Source of the DNA: Cellvibrio mixtus subsp. mixtus J3-8
GTDB lineage: Bacteria; Pseudomonadota; Gammaproteobacteria; Pseudomonadales; Cellvibrionaceae
Reading direction: 5' to 3'
NCBI RefSeq assembly: GCF_000766945.1
Contig: NZ_KN266214.1
Coordinates: 1,627-54,572, forward strand
DNA length: 52,946 bases
Under the pieces are notes generated by a model, which was given only the letters and a program-made list of their open reading frames with translations, had not been told where the DNA came from and searched no databases. Within the stretch, counting starts at the first letter, position 1, and the number at the start of each line of letters is the position of its first letter. Shown here piece by piece: positions 24,759 to 34,361 of this stretch. Position numbers and translations under genes: made by a program.

Positions 24759-25871
24759 ATGATGCTTCGCTTTGTGACTGTATTGATGACAGTTTTATTT
24801 TTTTCCGGTTGTGCCGGCGTAAAACCCTATGACGCAGTAGTTGATAAAAATAATGCGAGCCAACATCAACTCGGCAAGAAAAATTTCTCCAGCGTGCAGG
24901 CGGCATTGGAGGCTGCACCCACAGTTGCCAAAAAACCTTACCGGATTTTTATTGCGCCTGGCGATTATTATGAAAAACTTACCATCGCCAAACCCAATAT
25001 CCATTTAATGGGTGCAGACAAAAAAAACACACGAATTTATTACAATGCTTATGCCGGCCAACAATCTACCGAGACGGGAGCCACCAAAGGGCAAATCTGG
25101 GGAACACCAGGTTCTGCCACAGTGATTATTCGCGCGGCCAATATCCATATACAACAACTGACTATTGAAAATACTTTTGATTTCCTGGCGAACGATGCGC
25201 TTGCCAATGATGATCCCCAGCGTATTGCCAACACCCAGGCAGTTGCATTGCATCTGGATAATGGCAGTGATCGTTTTGTAGCGCGCGAGGTACGTTTGCT
25301 CGGCTACCAGGACACATTATTTGTCAATGCCGGACGCAGCTGGTTTGATAAAAGCCTCATCGCGGGCAACGTGGATTTTATTTTTGGTAAAGGTAATGCG
25401 CTGTTCACCCACTCGGAAATAAAAACGCGCGGGCGCGGCAAACCCAGCGTGCCCCACGCCTATCTGGTTGCGCCATCCACCCAAATTAGCAGTGAATATG
25501 GATTAACCTTTATCGACTGCATTTTAACGCGCAGTAAATCCGTACCCGATAATTCCGTACCTCTTGGCCGCCCCTGGCACCCGACCACCCAGTTTACCGA
25601 CGGCCGTTATGCGGACCCGAACGCAATTGGGAAAGCGGTATTTATTAATTCCTGGATGGATAAACACATTACCCTGGATGGCTGGGACTCTATGAGTGGA
25701 ACCGCCAAAGATGGAACCCGAACAAAGTTCCTCCCTGAAGATTCACGCTTCTTTGAATCTAACAGCAAGGGACCGGGTGCAGCGGTAAACCGCCACCGCC
25801 GACAGCTATCGGCAGAAGAAATCAAACACTATTCCACAGAAAAAATTCTCGGGGATTGGAAACCGGAATAA
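24759..25871 (+). CDS. Pectin methylesterase (CE8) lipoprotein
   Basis: Removes methyl esters from homogalacturonan so that polygalacturonase can cut it. The 370-residue beta-helix protein begins with a lipoprotein signal (VLFFSGC, Cys18). CE8 residues are all visible: Gln160 in NTQAVALHL, Gln184 and Asp185 in GYQDTLFVNAG, Asp206 in GNVDFIFGKGNALF, and Arg271 and Trp273 in PLGRPWHP. GGAG precedes the paired ATG codons at 24759 and 24762. A terminator separates it from the reductase upstream, so it likely has its own promoter. Lipid anchoring suggests it works on oligomers at the outer membrane or in the periplasm. Confidence 0.94.
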   Translation: MMLRFVTVLMTVLFFSGCAGVKPYDAVVDKNNASQHQLGKKNFSSVQAALEAAPTVAKKPYRIFIAPGDYYEKLTIAKPNIHLMGADKKNTRIYYNAYAGQQSTETGATKGQIWGTPGSATVIIRAANIHIQQLTIENTFDFLANDALANDDPQRIANTQAVALHLDNGSDRFVAREVRLLGYQDTLFVNAGRSWFDKSLIAGNVDFIFGKGNALFTHSEIKTRGRGKPSVPHAYLVAPSTQISSEYGLTFIDCILTRSKSVPDNSVPLGRPWHPTTQFTDGRYADPNAIGKAVFINSWMDKHITLDGWDSMSGTAKDGTRTKFLPEDSRFFESNSKGPGAAVNRHRRQLSAEEIKHYSTEKILGDWKPE

Positions 25872-25938
25872 AGGATTTTCCCTGGCGCTTTGCGTATGAT
25901 GGCGCCCTCGCTGTCAGGGACCTTATGGATATTGGCTA

Positions 25939-27339
25939 ATGCATTACCTCTCCCCCGAATTCGCCTTGATTTTCGTTGGATTTTTGTGGCTCTACTGGTG
26001 GGCGGGATCAGCCTACGGCGTGCGTGCGCAGAACCATTTATTGCTCGGTGCCAGCTATCTTTTTTATTGCAGTTTTGATTGGCGTTTTGCGTTGTTGCTG
26101 ATCAATTTTTCGCTGGTTATTTTGTTGCTCGCCCAGGCAATAAGGACACCCGATGGAACCCGTCGTCGCTGGCCGGTAATTGCGGGCGTGGCGATTGCAT
26201 TACTCAACCTCGGCATTTTCAAGTATTACAATTTTTTCCGTGAAGAAGCGATGGCATTGCTCTCGCCAATATTCACCGGCGCCAGCTTGCCGGTGCTGGA
26301 ATTGGTGCTGCCGGTGGGCATTTCCTTTTACACCTTCCAGGGAATCGCTTATCTGGTTAGCGTTGGCCGCGGTGAATACAAAGCAGCAACACTGCCCGAT
26401 GGTTTATTGCACCTTTCTTTTTTCCCGACTTTATTAGCAGGGCCGATTTGTCGCCCTAACGAATTACTCGCGCAAATTGAGTCACCATCGCAACGCGCTA
26501 TCGTTGCACCTGAGTGGGCGATCCTGCTGGTTATTTCGGCGCTGATTAAAAAAGTCTGGCTCGCAGCCTGGTTGGCCGAGGAGTGGGCCAATCCGGTTTT
26601 TTCGAACCCGGAAAGTTATCACGCCTTGGAATTGGTGGGCGGATTGATGGCCTATGCATGGCAATTGTTTTTCGATTTTTCCGGCTATACCGATGTGGTT
26701 ACGGCACTTGCCTTGTTGCTCGGTTTTAATCTGCCGGTAAATTTCCGCCAGCCGTATCTCGCCACCAACCTCAGCGATTTCTGGAAGCGCTGGCATATCA
26801 CTTTATCGCGCTGGATTCGCGATTATGTGTACATCCCGCTCGGTGGCAATCGTGGCAATTGGGGGCTCACACAACTTAACCTGGTTATCGCCATGACGCT
26901 GTCCGGTTTTTGGCACGGAGCAAGTATTACGTTTGTGGTGTGGGGTTTATGGCACGGCATTGGCTTGGTGTTTCAAAACCTGTGGCATAAGGTGTCCGAA
27001 TGGCGCCTCCCGGCGGTGATCGGCCAGATCATTACGTTTATATTTGTGTGTCTCGGCTGGCTATTATTCAGGGCGGAAGACTGGGATTCAGTATCTGCGT
27101 TTGTAAAAGGTTTTGGCGAATGGGACATTGTGCCCAGCCTGAACTGGTTGGGTTTATTACTGGCAATGGTGGTATTTTTTACATTGGCCAGGCATGCGCA
27201 GGCAATTATGGATAAATCCGCACTCGCGCTACGAAAGCTGCCCTGGTGGGGCCAAAGTTTTTGCCTGTTGGTCTGCGCCCTGGCAATTATGGAATTGGCA
27301 CCTGCCGGTATGCCGGGTTTTATCTATTTTGGTTTTTAA
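25939..27339 (+). CDS. MBOAT-family O-acyltransferase (AlgI/DltB-like)
   Basis: Polytopic inner-membrane protein (466 residues, about 11 hydrophobic segments) of the membrane-bound O-acyltransferase family, which passes acyl groups from the cytoplasm to extracytoplasmic glycans. Family blocks are FKYYNFF, LPVGISFYTFQGIAYL, HLSFFPTLLAGPICRP, QLFFDFSGYTDV, WKRWHITLSRWIRDYVYIPLGG and the active-site histidine region GFWHGASITFVVWGLWHG. The ribosome site is weak. It is followed after 54 bases by two SGNH-type genes, the usual partners of AlgI-type acyltransferases. The acceptor glycan cannot be read from sequence. Confidence 0.92.
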   Translation: MHYLSPEFALIFVGFLWLYWWAGSAYGVRAQNHLLLGASYLFYCSFDWRFALLLINFSLVILLLAQAIRTPDGTRRRWPVIAGVAIALLNLGIFKYYNFFREEAMALLSPIFTGASLPVLELVLPVGISFYTFQGIAYLVSVGRGEYKAATLPDGLLHLSFFPTLLAGPICRPNELLAQIESPSQRAIVAPEWAILLVISALIKKVWLAAWLAEEWANPVFSNPESYHALELVGGLMAYAWQLFFDFSGYTDVVTALALLLGFNLPVNFRQPYLATNLSDFWKRWHITLSRWIRDYVYIPLGGNRGNWGLTQLNLVIAMTLSGFWHGASITFVVWGLWHGIGLVFQNLWHKVSEWRLPAVIGQIITFIFVCLGWLLFRAEDWDSVSAFVKGFGEWDIVPSLNWLGLLLAMVVFFTLARHAQAIMDKSALALRKLPWWGQSFCLLVCALAIMELAPAGMPGFIYFGF

Positions 27340-27393
27340 TATTGCTGTCGCCTTCTATTTTTAATACCTGCGTTTTAACGGATTCACAACGCT

Positions 27394-28746
27394 ATGCAGT
27401 TAGATGAAAAACCATTCCTGGCGATTGAGCCGGAATCGCAACACCCGAGCGCGCTGGCAGCCATCAGCCTTGCCTGTGTGTTGCTGGTGGCCATTAAAGG
27501 CAATGCCCTGTTGCAATACTGGCAACAGACGCACCATATTTTTCTGGAGTTGGGCAATTTACCCACGGCTAGCCAGTTGATCCCTGGCAGCCAGACCTTC
27601 GCACACTGGCAACAGGATTTTAACCGTTGGGGCGATGAGCGCGCGGAGCGAATGCTGGTTGCAGGACAATTGTTGCTTGCCGGTGATAAAGCCCTGCCAA
27701 AACCGCAGGTAGTAATGGCCCCCACTAAATGCCCGGAGGTTGCAACGCCCAAAGCAACTGCTCCTACTTGTCCCGCGCCTGCAACTAACGAAAAACCAAC
27801 GGCCGAGCCATCAAAGACATCTGTGCCAGTGGTAGCGAATATCAATATCGCCCCTAGCGAAAAGAAAGAAGCAAAAACAGTGGATACAACGGAGAGCCCG
27901 TCCACTACCGATGACCCGGCTTTTGTGATGCCGGAAGCAACACCTGAAGCGCTGGCCGCGGCCAATGCGCCTATCGCCTTGCAAACCGGCGACCGTATTT
28001 TGCTTGTGGGTGATTCACTGATGCAGGGTGTTGCACCGCATTTGATTACGGCGCTTAAGCGCAATTACAACGTGGAATCCATGGATATCAGCCGACACAG
28101 CACCGGCCTGACCTATCCGGCATTTTTTGATTGGCCAGCTACCGTCAAGGCCGCATTTGAGCTGGAAAATTACCAGGTGGTCATTGTGTTTCTGGGCGCT
28201 AACGACCCCTGGGATATGACCCTCCAGGGCAAATATGTGCGCTACGGTTCCGAGCGCTGGAGGGAAGTGTACAGCGCGCGGGTGAAGCAAATTATCCAGA
28301 CCACGGCAGAGCATAATGCGCGCTTGATTTGGTTGGGCGCACCACCCATGGGGCGTGAGGATTTGCTCGGTAAAGAGCCGTTGCTTAATGAAATCTATGC
28401 CACTGAATCAGCCAGGTATCCCCTGTTCGCCCGCTTTGTCGCCACCGCGCCCAGTTTGAGCACTGACGGCAGCACCTTTACCAAATTCCTGGAGTTGCCA
28501 GAGCGCGGCAGTGTGATGGTGCGCACTGATGACGGCGTACATTTCACCACCCAGGGCCAAAAACTACTGGCCAAACTAACACTGGCGCAATTTACCCATG
28601 CTGCGCCATCAACAGAGCAACCACCTGTACCACCCATGGCAGAACCGGGAGTGATACCTGCCGAACCGAAACCTACTGCGTCACCTGCACCCGTGGAACC
28701 GACGCCACCGGCGCAGCAGCCCAACCCGGCTATTAGTCAACGATGA
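27394..28746 (+). CDS. Membrane-anchored SGNH-fold protein (DUF459-like)
   Basis: A 450-residue protein with a short cytoplasmic N-terminus, one transmembrane segment (SALAAISLACVLLVAIKG, about 19-36), a Pro/Thr/Lys-rich linker (about 110-190), an SGNH hydrolase domain (about 195-405) and a proline-rich tail. Block I is VGDSLMQGVAPHL, block III is LGANDPWDM and block V is DGVHFTTQGQ, giving the Ser/Asp/His triad. This DUF459-like type occurs next to MBOAT acyltransferases and is thought to complete O-acetyl transfer in the periplasm. It overlaps the next gene by 4 bases (ATGA). Confidence 0.85.
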   Translation: MQLDEKPFLAIEPESQHPSALAAISLACVLLVAIKGNALLQYWQQTHHIFLELGNLPTASQLIPGSQTFAHWQQDFNRWGDERAERMLVAGQLLLAGDKALPKPQVVMAPTKCPEVATPKATAPTCPAPATNEKPTAEPSKTSVPVVANINIAPSEKKEAKTVDTTESPSTTDDPAFVMPEATPEALAAANAPIALQTGDRILLVGDSLMQGVAPHLITALKRNYNVESMDISRHSTGLTYPAFFDWPATVKAAFELENYQVVIVFLGANDPWDMTLQGKYVRYGSERWREVYSARVKQIIQTTAEHNARLIWLGAPPMGREDLLGKEPLLNEIYATESARYPLFARFVATAPSLSTDGSTFTKFLELPERGSVMVRTDDGVHFTTQGQKLLAKLTLAQFTHAAPSTEQPPVPPMAEPGVIPAEPKPTASPAPVEPTPPAQQPNPAISQR

Positions 28747-29966
28747 GATATTTTTGTTTTTGCGTGTTTTTTTTGCTGGCAACTTACACGGTCGCCGATC
28801 AATCCACCCCTGTCCATGATTACGGCGATCGCAAAGCGCCAGCACTATGGGAAGCCTTGCAGCAACTCGAACAGGGCCAGCGCACACAACCCTTGCGGAT
28901 TATCCAGTTGGGCGACTCCCACACCGCTGGCGATTATTTTACCGGCCAACTGCGCCTGCGCTTGCAGCGCCAATTTGGCAATGCCGGAATTGGCTGGTTA
29001 ACGCCCGGATACATCACTAACCAACGCTCCCATCAAGTACTGTTACGCAGTTTGGGCAAGTGGACGCTCAGCGATAGCAAAATCGCCAAACATACCGGCA
29101 CTTTTCCATTGGGTGGCTTGATTAACACCTCGGCTGGCAATTCGATTTTGGAAATCAAAGCCAAAGAAGAGCTCGCTAGCGGTCAGTGGCAAGTGAGCAT
29201 CTGGCAGCAATCAAAACAAACGCCCTGGAGCCTCGCCCTGGTCGGCGGCAAATTATCCAAATTGCCCGGCCAGGGTGACCCCAAGGCGAGCTGGCGCCTG
29301 AGCAGTCAATTGATCGATGCCAGCAAAGTGAATGGTTTGCGCTTACTGGCACCGAGCGGTGGCAAATTGGGCGGGGTCATTATTGATCGCCAGGCACCCG
29401 GCATTACGCTGGATGCGTTGGGCATTAACGGTTCCGTCGCCAATGTGATCAGCCGCTGGGATGAAGCCAGCTTGCGCGCCCAATTACAGTGGCGCGATCC
29501 GCAATTGGTCATCCTCGCCTACGGCACCAACGAAGCCTTCGGCAAAGACCTGATTCCCGATACCTACGAAACCGAATTGCGCAATGTCATTCGCAAAGTG
29601 CGCGCCGCTGCCCCCAACGCGGCCATCCTCCTGATAGGCGCTCCCAGTTCAGCCAAAACCAAAGCGCCCAATATCAATGGCGGTTGCAAGCTGCCGTTGC
29701 CACCCTCGCTGATCAAAGTACAAAACAGCCAGCGCCGCATCGCCCGTCAGGAAAAAACCCTTTACTGGGATTGGGGCGCGATGATGGGCGGTAATTGCGG
29801 CGCGCAAGCCTGGTTCAAACAAGCGGTGCCATTGATGCGCCCGGACCTTGTCCATATGAGCCCCGAAGGTTATACCGCCAGTGCCGATGCACTGTACATG
29901 GCCTTAGTGCGCGAAATGGATGATGGGCTCAAACGCGAAAAATTCAGACGGGAAAAATCGCAATGA
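28743..29966 (+). CDS. Secreted SGNH/GDSL hydrolase-like protein, second O-acetylation partner
   Basis: A 407-residue exported protein with signal peptide (ending near TYTVADQ, about residue 19). SGNH blocks are visible: QLGDSHTAGDYFTGQLR (block I), ILAYGTNEAFGKDL (block III, with Thr-Asn-Glu) and DLVHMSPEGY (block V). The central 150 residues form a probable beta-rich insert. It overlaps the upstream SGNH gene by 4 bases and the downstream SDR by 4 bases, so the three are translationally coupled. Two different SGNH proteins after one MBOAT suggest either sequential acyl transfer or a transferase plus an esterase; the sequence does not decide. Confidence 0.83.
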   Translation: MRYFCFCVFFLLATYTVADQSTPVHDYGDRKAPALWEALQQLEQGQRTQPLRIIQLGDSHTAGDYFTGQLRLRLQRQFGNAGIGWLTPGYITNQRSHQVLLRSLGKWTLSDSKIAKHTGTFPLGGLINTSAGNSILEIKAKEELASGQWQVSIWQQSKQTPWSLALVGGKLSKLPGQGDPKASWRLSSQLIDASKVNGLRLLAPSGGKLGGVIIDRQAPGITLDALGINGSVANVISRWDEASLRAQLQWRDPQLVILAYGTNEAFGKDLIPDTYETELRNVIRKVRAAAPNAAILLIGAPSSAKTKAPNINGGCKLPLPPSLIKVQNSQRRIARQEKTLYWDWGAMMGGNCGAQAWFKQAVPLMRPDLVHMSPEGYTASADALYMALVREMDDGLKREKFRREKSQ

Positions 29967-30712
29967 CGCTAAATCCTGTTGCATTAATTACCGGTGCCAG
30001 TAGCGGCATAGGCGCCGCCACTGCATTGCTCGCAGCACAGCGCGGATACGATGTAGCATTTACTTATCTCAACCAACAACAACACGCAGAAACCATCGCT
30101 GAAAAAATTACTGCATTAGGCCGCAAGGTTATTTTTACACCGGTTGATCTCAGTAAAGAAGTCGATATTCTCGCGTGGTTTGCACAGGTCGATGCGCATT
30201 TTGGCCGCATGGATTTATTAGTAAATAACGCGGCGATTTTGCGCCAAAAATTATTTCGCGATATTGAAACTGAAGCGCTACAACATTTATTTGCAGTCAA
30301 TGTTATCGGCAGTTTTTTATGCGCGCGCGAAGCTATAAAACGTATGGGCACAACAAGCGGCGGCAAGGGTGGATCAATTGTGAATGTATCTTCCGTTGCA
30401 GCGCGTGTGGGCTCGCCGTTTGAATATATTGATTACGCGGCAACTAAAGGTGCTATCGACACTTTTACACTGGGGCTTGCTAAAGAAGTGGTCAGCGAAG
30501 GTATTCGTGTTAATGCCGTGCGCCCGGGAATAATTAACACTGGTATGCATGCAAAAGGAGGGGAACCCGGACGCATCCAACGTGTTGCGCCATCCGTGCC
30601 CATGCAACGCGCGGGCGAACCGGAAGAAATCGCCAACGCGATTTTGTGGCTTGCATCCGCAGAAGCCTCATTCGTTACCGGCACAATCCTGGATGTGTCA
30701 GGTGGACGGTAA
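29963..30712 (+). CDS. YgfF-like short-chain dehydrogenase
   Basis: A 249-residue NAD(P)-dependent SDR. The cofactor motif is TGASSGIG, followed by NNAA; the catalytic residues lie in NVSSVAARVGS and YAATKGA. The C-terminal half (VRPGIINTGMHAKGGEPGRI, PMQRAGEPEEIA) closely recalls E. coli YgfF, whose physiological substrate is uncertain. The start overlaps the SGNH gene by 4 bases, making it the last gene of the acyltransferase operon although the chemical link is unclear. Confidence 0.88.
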   Translation: MTLNPVALITGASSGIGAATALLAAQRGYDVAFTYLNQQQHAETIAEKITALGRKVIFTPVDLSKEVDILAWFAQVDAHFGRMDLLVNNAAILRQKLFRDIETEALQHLFAVNVIGSFLCAREAIKRMGTTSGGKGGSIVNVSSVAARVGSPFEYIDYAATKGAIDTFTLGLAKEVVSEGIRVNAVRPGIINTGMHAKGGEPGRIQRVAPSVPMQRAGEPEEIANAILWLASAEASFVTGTILDVSGGR

Positions 30713-31097
30713 AACCTGCGCGATATTTCTTTTTTTAATATCCATGGAATTAGCTGCGTCAAATTAAAAGCTCGAAGGAAATTAATGTGGCTTTTAATAT
30801 CCATTAAAGTATTTAAAAATTTTACTTGGCTCGCATTTATCAACGTTAAAAAAATAAAAACCCTCACATTAATTTGAAACTCCTACGCCCGGTATTTGTA
30901 GGCTTTGCAAAATATTCGCTTAATTCATCTAAAATCCCGCTAAAATCTGCAAAAAATAATTGGCATTTACCTTGCAAAAGTTAAATCGCTACGGAAATTT
31001 TCTTTATCCCGCGACAGGTAAAAAGCAGTCGCAAAAGTATGAAGAAAAGCAAAAAAATAAACGGAACTTTTTACTAAACCATATCGAGGTGAATATC
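30713..31097. other. Gene-free region between the SDR and csbD-like gene
   Basis: 385 AT-rich bases. TTTTAATATCCAT occurs twice (near 30735 and 30794). A possible promoter for the csbD-like gene begins with TTGGCA at 30960. I see no gene. Confidence 0.4.
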
Positions 31098-31298
31098 ATG
31101 AACAAAGATATCGTTGAAGGTAAATGGAAACAATTGAAAGGCTCTGTGCAAAAAAAATGGGGTGATATCACCGATGACGATTTTGATCGCATCGCTGGTA
31201 ACCGCGAGCGCTTCGTAGGCGTTTTGCAAGAGAAATACGGTAAACGTAAAGAAGAAGCTGAGAAAGATATTGATACCTATCTGGACTCGCTTCATTAA
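31098..31298 (+). CDS. CsbD-like stress response protein
   Basis: A 66-residue, highly charged soluble protein: MNKDIVEGKWKQLKG at the start, then VQKKWGDITDDDFDRIAG and a final amphipathic helix. This is the CsbD/YjbJ family of abundant general-stress proteins with unknown biochemical role. The ATG at 31098 has GAGGTG nine bases upstream; the frame is open farther upstream but without family character. It is not linked by function to its neighbours. Confidence 0.92.
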   Translation: MNKDIVEGKWKQLKGSVQKKWGDITDDDFDRIAGNRERFVGVLQEKYGKRKEEAEKDIDTYLDSLH

Positions 31299-31653
31299 TT
31301 CTTCCTTATGGAAGATGAAAATTCGGTGCTGCGCATTACGCGTGGCCCGAAGCTTTATTTTGTCCGGATTAACAGTTTATCCCCAATAAAATAGTTGCCC
31401 GGCATATTCTTTTATGTATAAAAACTAGCCTTATTACAGCAATTCCTGCTTCATCCACGCTACGTTATCCACTCCTGTGCGTTATCAAGCACTGTCATAA
31501 ATAGTAAATTTTATTCGCGAATTTCGCGCAAAATGCTATTTTTATAAGCATTCCTTTACAGTTAAGGAATTATGTTGTCACAGATAAACAATACTTATTA
31601 TTCGATTCCACTCGGTTAAACCCGGCTTACTACTTCTGATAAGGTCATCGGCT
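31299..31653. other. Promoter region of the GH3 gene
   Basis: 355 gene-free bases after csbD. The region near 31515-31560 contains repeated TTCGCG and a small AATGC/GCATT inverted repeat. The GH3 promoter must lie here, but I cannot place it. Confidence 0.35.
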
Positions 31654-34230
31654 ATGAACCCTACATTTCCACTACGCTCGCTACTTTCGGGCGCGGTGCT
31701 GCTGTCACTACTTGCAGGCTGCGACTCCAAAAAAGCGGAAGCACCCGCACCTGCGCCCATCGCTGAAACGGCTGCCGTCGAATGGCCCGCTATTAAAAGT
31801 GTTGTTGCCAAAGATCCGGCGGTTGAAAAACGCATCGATGAACTATTGGCAAAAATGACGCTGGAAGAAAAAATTGGCCAGTTAATCCAACCGGAAATTC
31901 GCTATCTCACACCGGAAGACGTAACCAAATATCACGTTGGTTCCGTGCTTAACGGCGGCGGCAGCACGCCGGGTGGAAACAAGTACGCAACCCTGGAAGA
32001 TTGGGTAAAACTCGCTGACAGTTACTACAACGCCTCCGTTGATAAATCCAATGGACGCATTGGTATTCCCATTATGTGGGGAACCGATGCTGTGCACGGT
32101 TTGGGCAATGTGGTCGGCGCAACATTATTCCCGCATAACATTGGTTTGGGCGCAACCCATAATCCCGAATTGCTGAAAAAAATCGGCTGGGCCACCGCAC
32201 GCGAAATTGCGGCAACAGGACTGGATTGGGATTTCTCGCCCACCGTTGCAGTCGCACGGGATGACCACTGGGGCCGCACCTATGAATCCTGGTCGGAAGA
32301 CCCACGTATCGTCGGCGCCTTTGCCGGCGAAATGGTTGAAGGCCTGCAAGGCACTGGCGGCACCGATAAACCCTTTACCAACGAACACGTTATCGCCACC
32401 TCAAAACATTTTATTGGCGATGGCGGCACCCTGAATGGTGTTGACCGCGGTGAAACCCAGGGCGATGAAAAATTTGTGCGCGATATTCACGGCACCGGTT
32501 ATTTCAGTGCGATTGAATCCGGCGTGCAAGTGGTGATGGCATCATTCACCAGTTGGGATGGTACGCGCATGCACGGCCACAAATATTTACTCACCGATGT
32601 ATTAAAAAATCGCATGGGTTTTGACGGGCTCGTTGTAGGCGATTGGAGTGGCCACAGTTTTATTCCCGGCTGTACCGCAGTGGATTGCCCGGAATCGTTG
32701 ATGGCAGGCCTGGATATTTACATGGTGCCGGAAGAAAACTGGAAAGACCTTTACAACAATTTGCTGGCGCAAGCCAAATCCGGCGAAGTGACTGCTGAAC
32801 GTCTGGATGATGCAGTGCGCAGAATCTTGCGCGTGAAAATTCGCGCAGGATTATTTGAAAAAGGCGCGCCATCTACTCGTCCCCTTGCCGGTAAAAAAGA
32901 AGTGCTCGGCGCACAAGCACATCGCGAAGTTGCCCGCCAGGCAGTGCGCGAGTCCATCGTATTATTGAAAAACAAAGGCAATTTATTACCACTGGATCGC
33001 AAACAAAAAGTATTGGTTGCCGGTGATGGTGCCGACAATATTGGTAAACAATCCGGTGGCTGGTCTGTGTCCTGGCAGGGCACGGGTAATACCAACGCAG
33101 ACTTCCCGGGCGGCACCTCTATTTATGCTGGTATTAAAGAAGTTGTTGATGCTGCAGGTGGCAAAGCCACGCTGAGTGTCGATGGCTCATTCAAAGAAAA
33201 ACCGGATGTTGCTATCGTGGTATTTGGTGAAGATCCTTACGCAGAAATGCAAGGTGATGCCGGCTCACTCGCGTATAAAGTGCGCGACCCACGCGATTGG
33301 GAACTGCTGAAAAAATTACGCGCACAAGGCATTCCGGTCGTATCACTGTTTATTTCCGGTCGCCCATTGTGGGTTAACCGTGAAATTAATGCGTCTGACG
33401 CATTTGCAGCAATCTGGTTGCCCGGTACTGAAGGTAATGGTGTCGCCGATGTTATTTTCAAAAATGCGGCTGGCGCGATCAATTACGATGTTACCGGCCG
33501 TTTGAGTTTCTCCTGGCCGAAATTACCAAACCAATCTCCACTCAACGTGGGCGATGCGAATTATGATCCATTGTTCGCTTACGGTTATGGTTTGAGTTAC
33601 GCCGATAAAAATACCATCGGTGATAACCTCTCCGAAGAAGGCCCACAAGCTGCACAAGCGCTCGATAAACTGGACATTTTCAAACAGCGCGCAATTGACC
33701 CATGGCGTTTGGAAATTATCGGTTTCCAGAATGATGTTGTGGCAGCGACCAGTAATACCGTAAAAGCCTCGTCGCTCACACTGCAATCGGTCGATCGCGA
33801 TGTACAGGAAGATGCCCGTCGCGTGCAATGGCAAGGCAACGGCAACGGCCAGGTGGCATTCTCAATTAATGATCGCCAGGATTTTATTAATTATGTGAAA
33901 GAAAATTCAGCATTGGTGTTTGATATTAAAGTAAACGCAGCGCCCAGTGATGCAACCTGGTTGCGTTTAGGTTGCGGCTCTTATTGCGCATCCGATATCA
34001 ACCTCACTGAAAAGCTGAAAGGTTTTGCAGGAAAAGAGTGGCAAACCGTTACTGTCCCGCTGAGTTGTTATCCAAACTCAGGCGCGAATTTCGGTGTACA
34101 ACAACCACCGGAAGAATTCTGGACCCAGGTTCTGCAACCTTTCTCACTCATTACCAAAGGCACATTGGATATTACCTTCGCCAATGTGAGCGTAGTGAAG
34201 GGTGCAGGTAAAGATGTTGCTTGCCCTTAA
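31654..34230 (+). CDS. GH3 exo-beta-glucosidase/glucanase lipoprotein with ExoP-like C-terminal domain
   Basis: Retaining GH3 enzyme hydrolysing beta-glucosidic bonds of cello- or laminari-oligosaccharides. The 858 residues start with a lipoprotein signal (SLLAGC, Cys23). The (beta/alpha)8 domain covers about 60-410, with GTDAVHGLGNV, the KHF site (SKHFIGDGGT) and the nucleophile Asp330 in GLVVGDWSG. The alpha/beta sandwich domain covers about 440-660 (RESIVLLKNKGNLLPL, FGEDPYAEMQGD, FAYGYGLSY). About 690-858 is a galactose-binding-like beta-sandwich, as in ExoP-type cellodextrinases of Cellvibrio and Pseudoalteromonas. Lipid anchoring keeps it in the envelope. It has its own terminator and is not in the pectin operons. 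Confidence 0.94.
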   Translation: MNPTFPLRSLLSGAVLLSLLAGCDSKKAEAPAPAPIAETAAVEWPAIKSVVAKDPAVEKRIDELLAKMTLEEKIGQLIQPEIRYLTPEDVTKYHVGSVLNGGGSTPGGNKYATLEDWVKLADSYYNASVDKSNGRIGIPIMWGTDAVHGLGNVVGATLFPHNIGLGATHNPELLKKIGWATAREIAATGLDWDFSPTVAVARDDHWGRTYESWSEDPRIVGAFAGEMVEGLQGTGGTDKPFTNEHVIATSKHFIGDGGTLNGVDRGETQGDEKFVRDIHGTGYFSAIESGVQVVMASFTSWDGTRMHGHKYLLTDVLKNRMGFDGLVVGDWSGHSFIPGCTAVDCPESLMAGLDIYMVPEENWKDLYNNLLAQAKSGEVTAERLDDAVRRILRVKIRAGLFEKGAPSTRPLAGKKEVLGAQAHREVARQAVRESIVLLKNKGNLLPLDRKQKVLVAGDGADNIGKQSGGWSVSWQGTGNTNADFPGGTSIYAGIKEVVDAAGGKATLSVDGSFKEKPDVAIVVFGEDPYAEMQGDAGSLAYKVRDPRDWELLKKLRAQGIPVVSLFISGRPLWVNREINASDAFAAIWLPGTEGNGVADVIFKNAAGAINYDVTGRLSFSWPKLPNQSPLNVGDANYDPLFAYGYGLSYADKNTIGDNLSEEGPQAAQALDKLDIFKQRAIDPWRLEIIGFQNDVVAATSNTVKASSLTLQSVDRDVQEDARRVQWQGNGNGQVAFSINDRQDFINYVKENSALVFDIKVNAAPSDATWLRLGCGSYCASDINLTEKLKGFAGKEWQTVTVPLSCYPNSGANFGVQQPPEEFWTQVLQPFSLITKGTLDITFANVSVVKGAGKDVACP

Positions 34231-34254
34231 TTAACATTCGCTGTTAGAAAATAA

Positions 34255-34291
34255 AATCCCCGCCAGTGAAAGCTGGCGGGGATTTTTTATT
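34255..34291 (+). terminator. Intrinsic terminator after GH3
   Basis: AATCCCCGCCAG pairs with CTGGCGGGGATT around a 6-base loop, followed by a T-rich tail. It is 24 bases past the GH3 stop. Confidence 0.92.
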
Positions 34292-34361
34292 TTCAACCTT
34301 CGTTATTCTTCATCCCCTGGGAATACCACCCTGTCACATTCGCCGAATCAAGACCGGGAGT

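Noticed and set aside
27384-28064. 226-codon minus-strand open frame
   Set aside because: It is antisense to the linker and SGNH domain of the DUF459-like gene and arises from its biased codon use.
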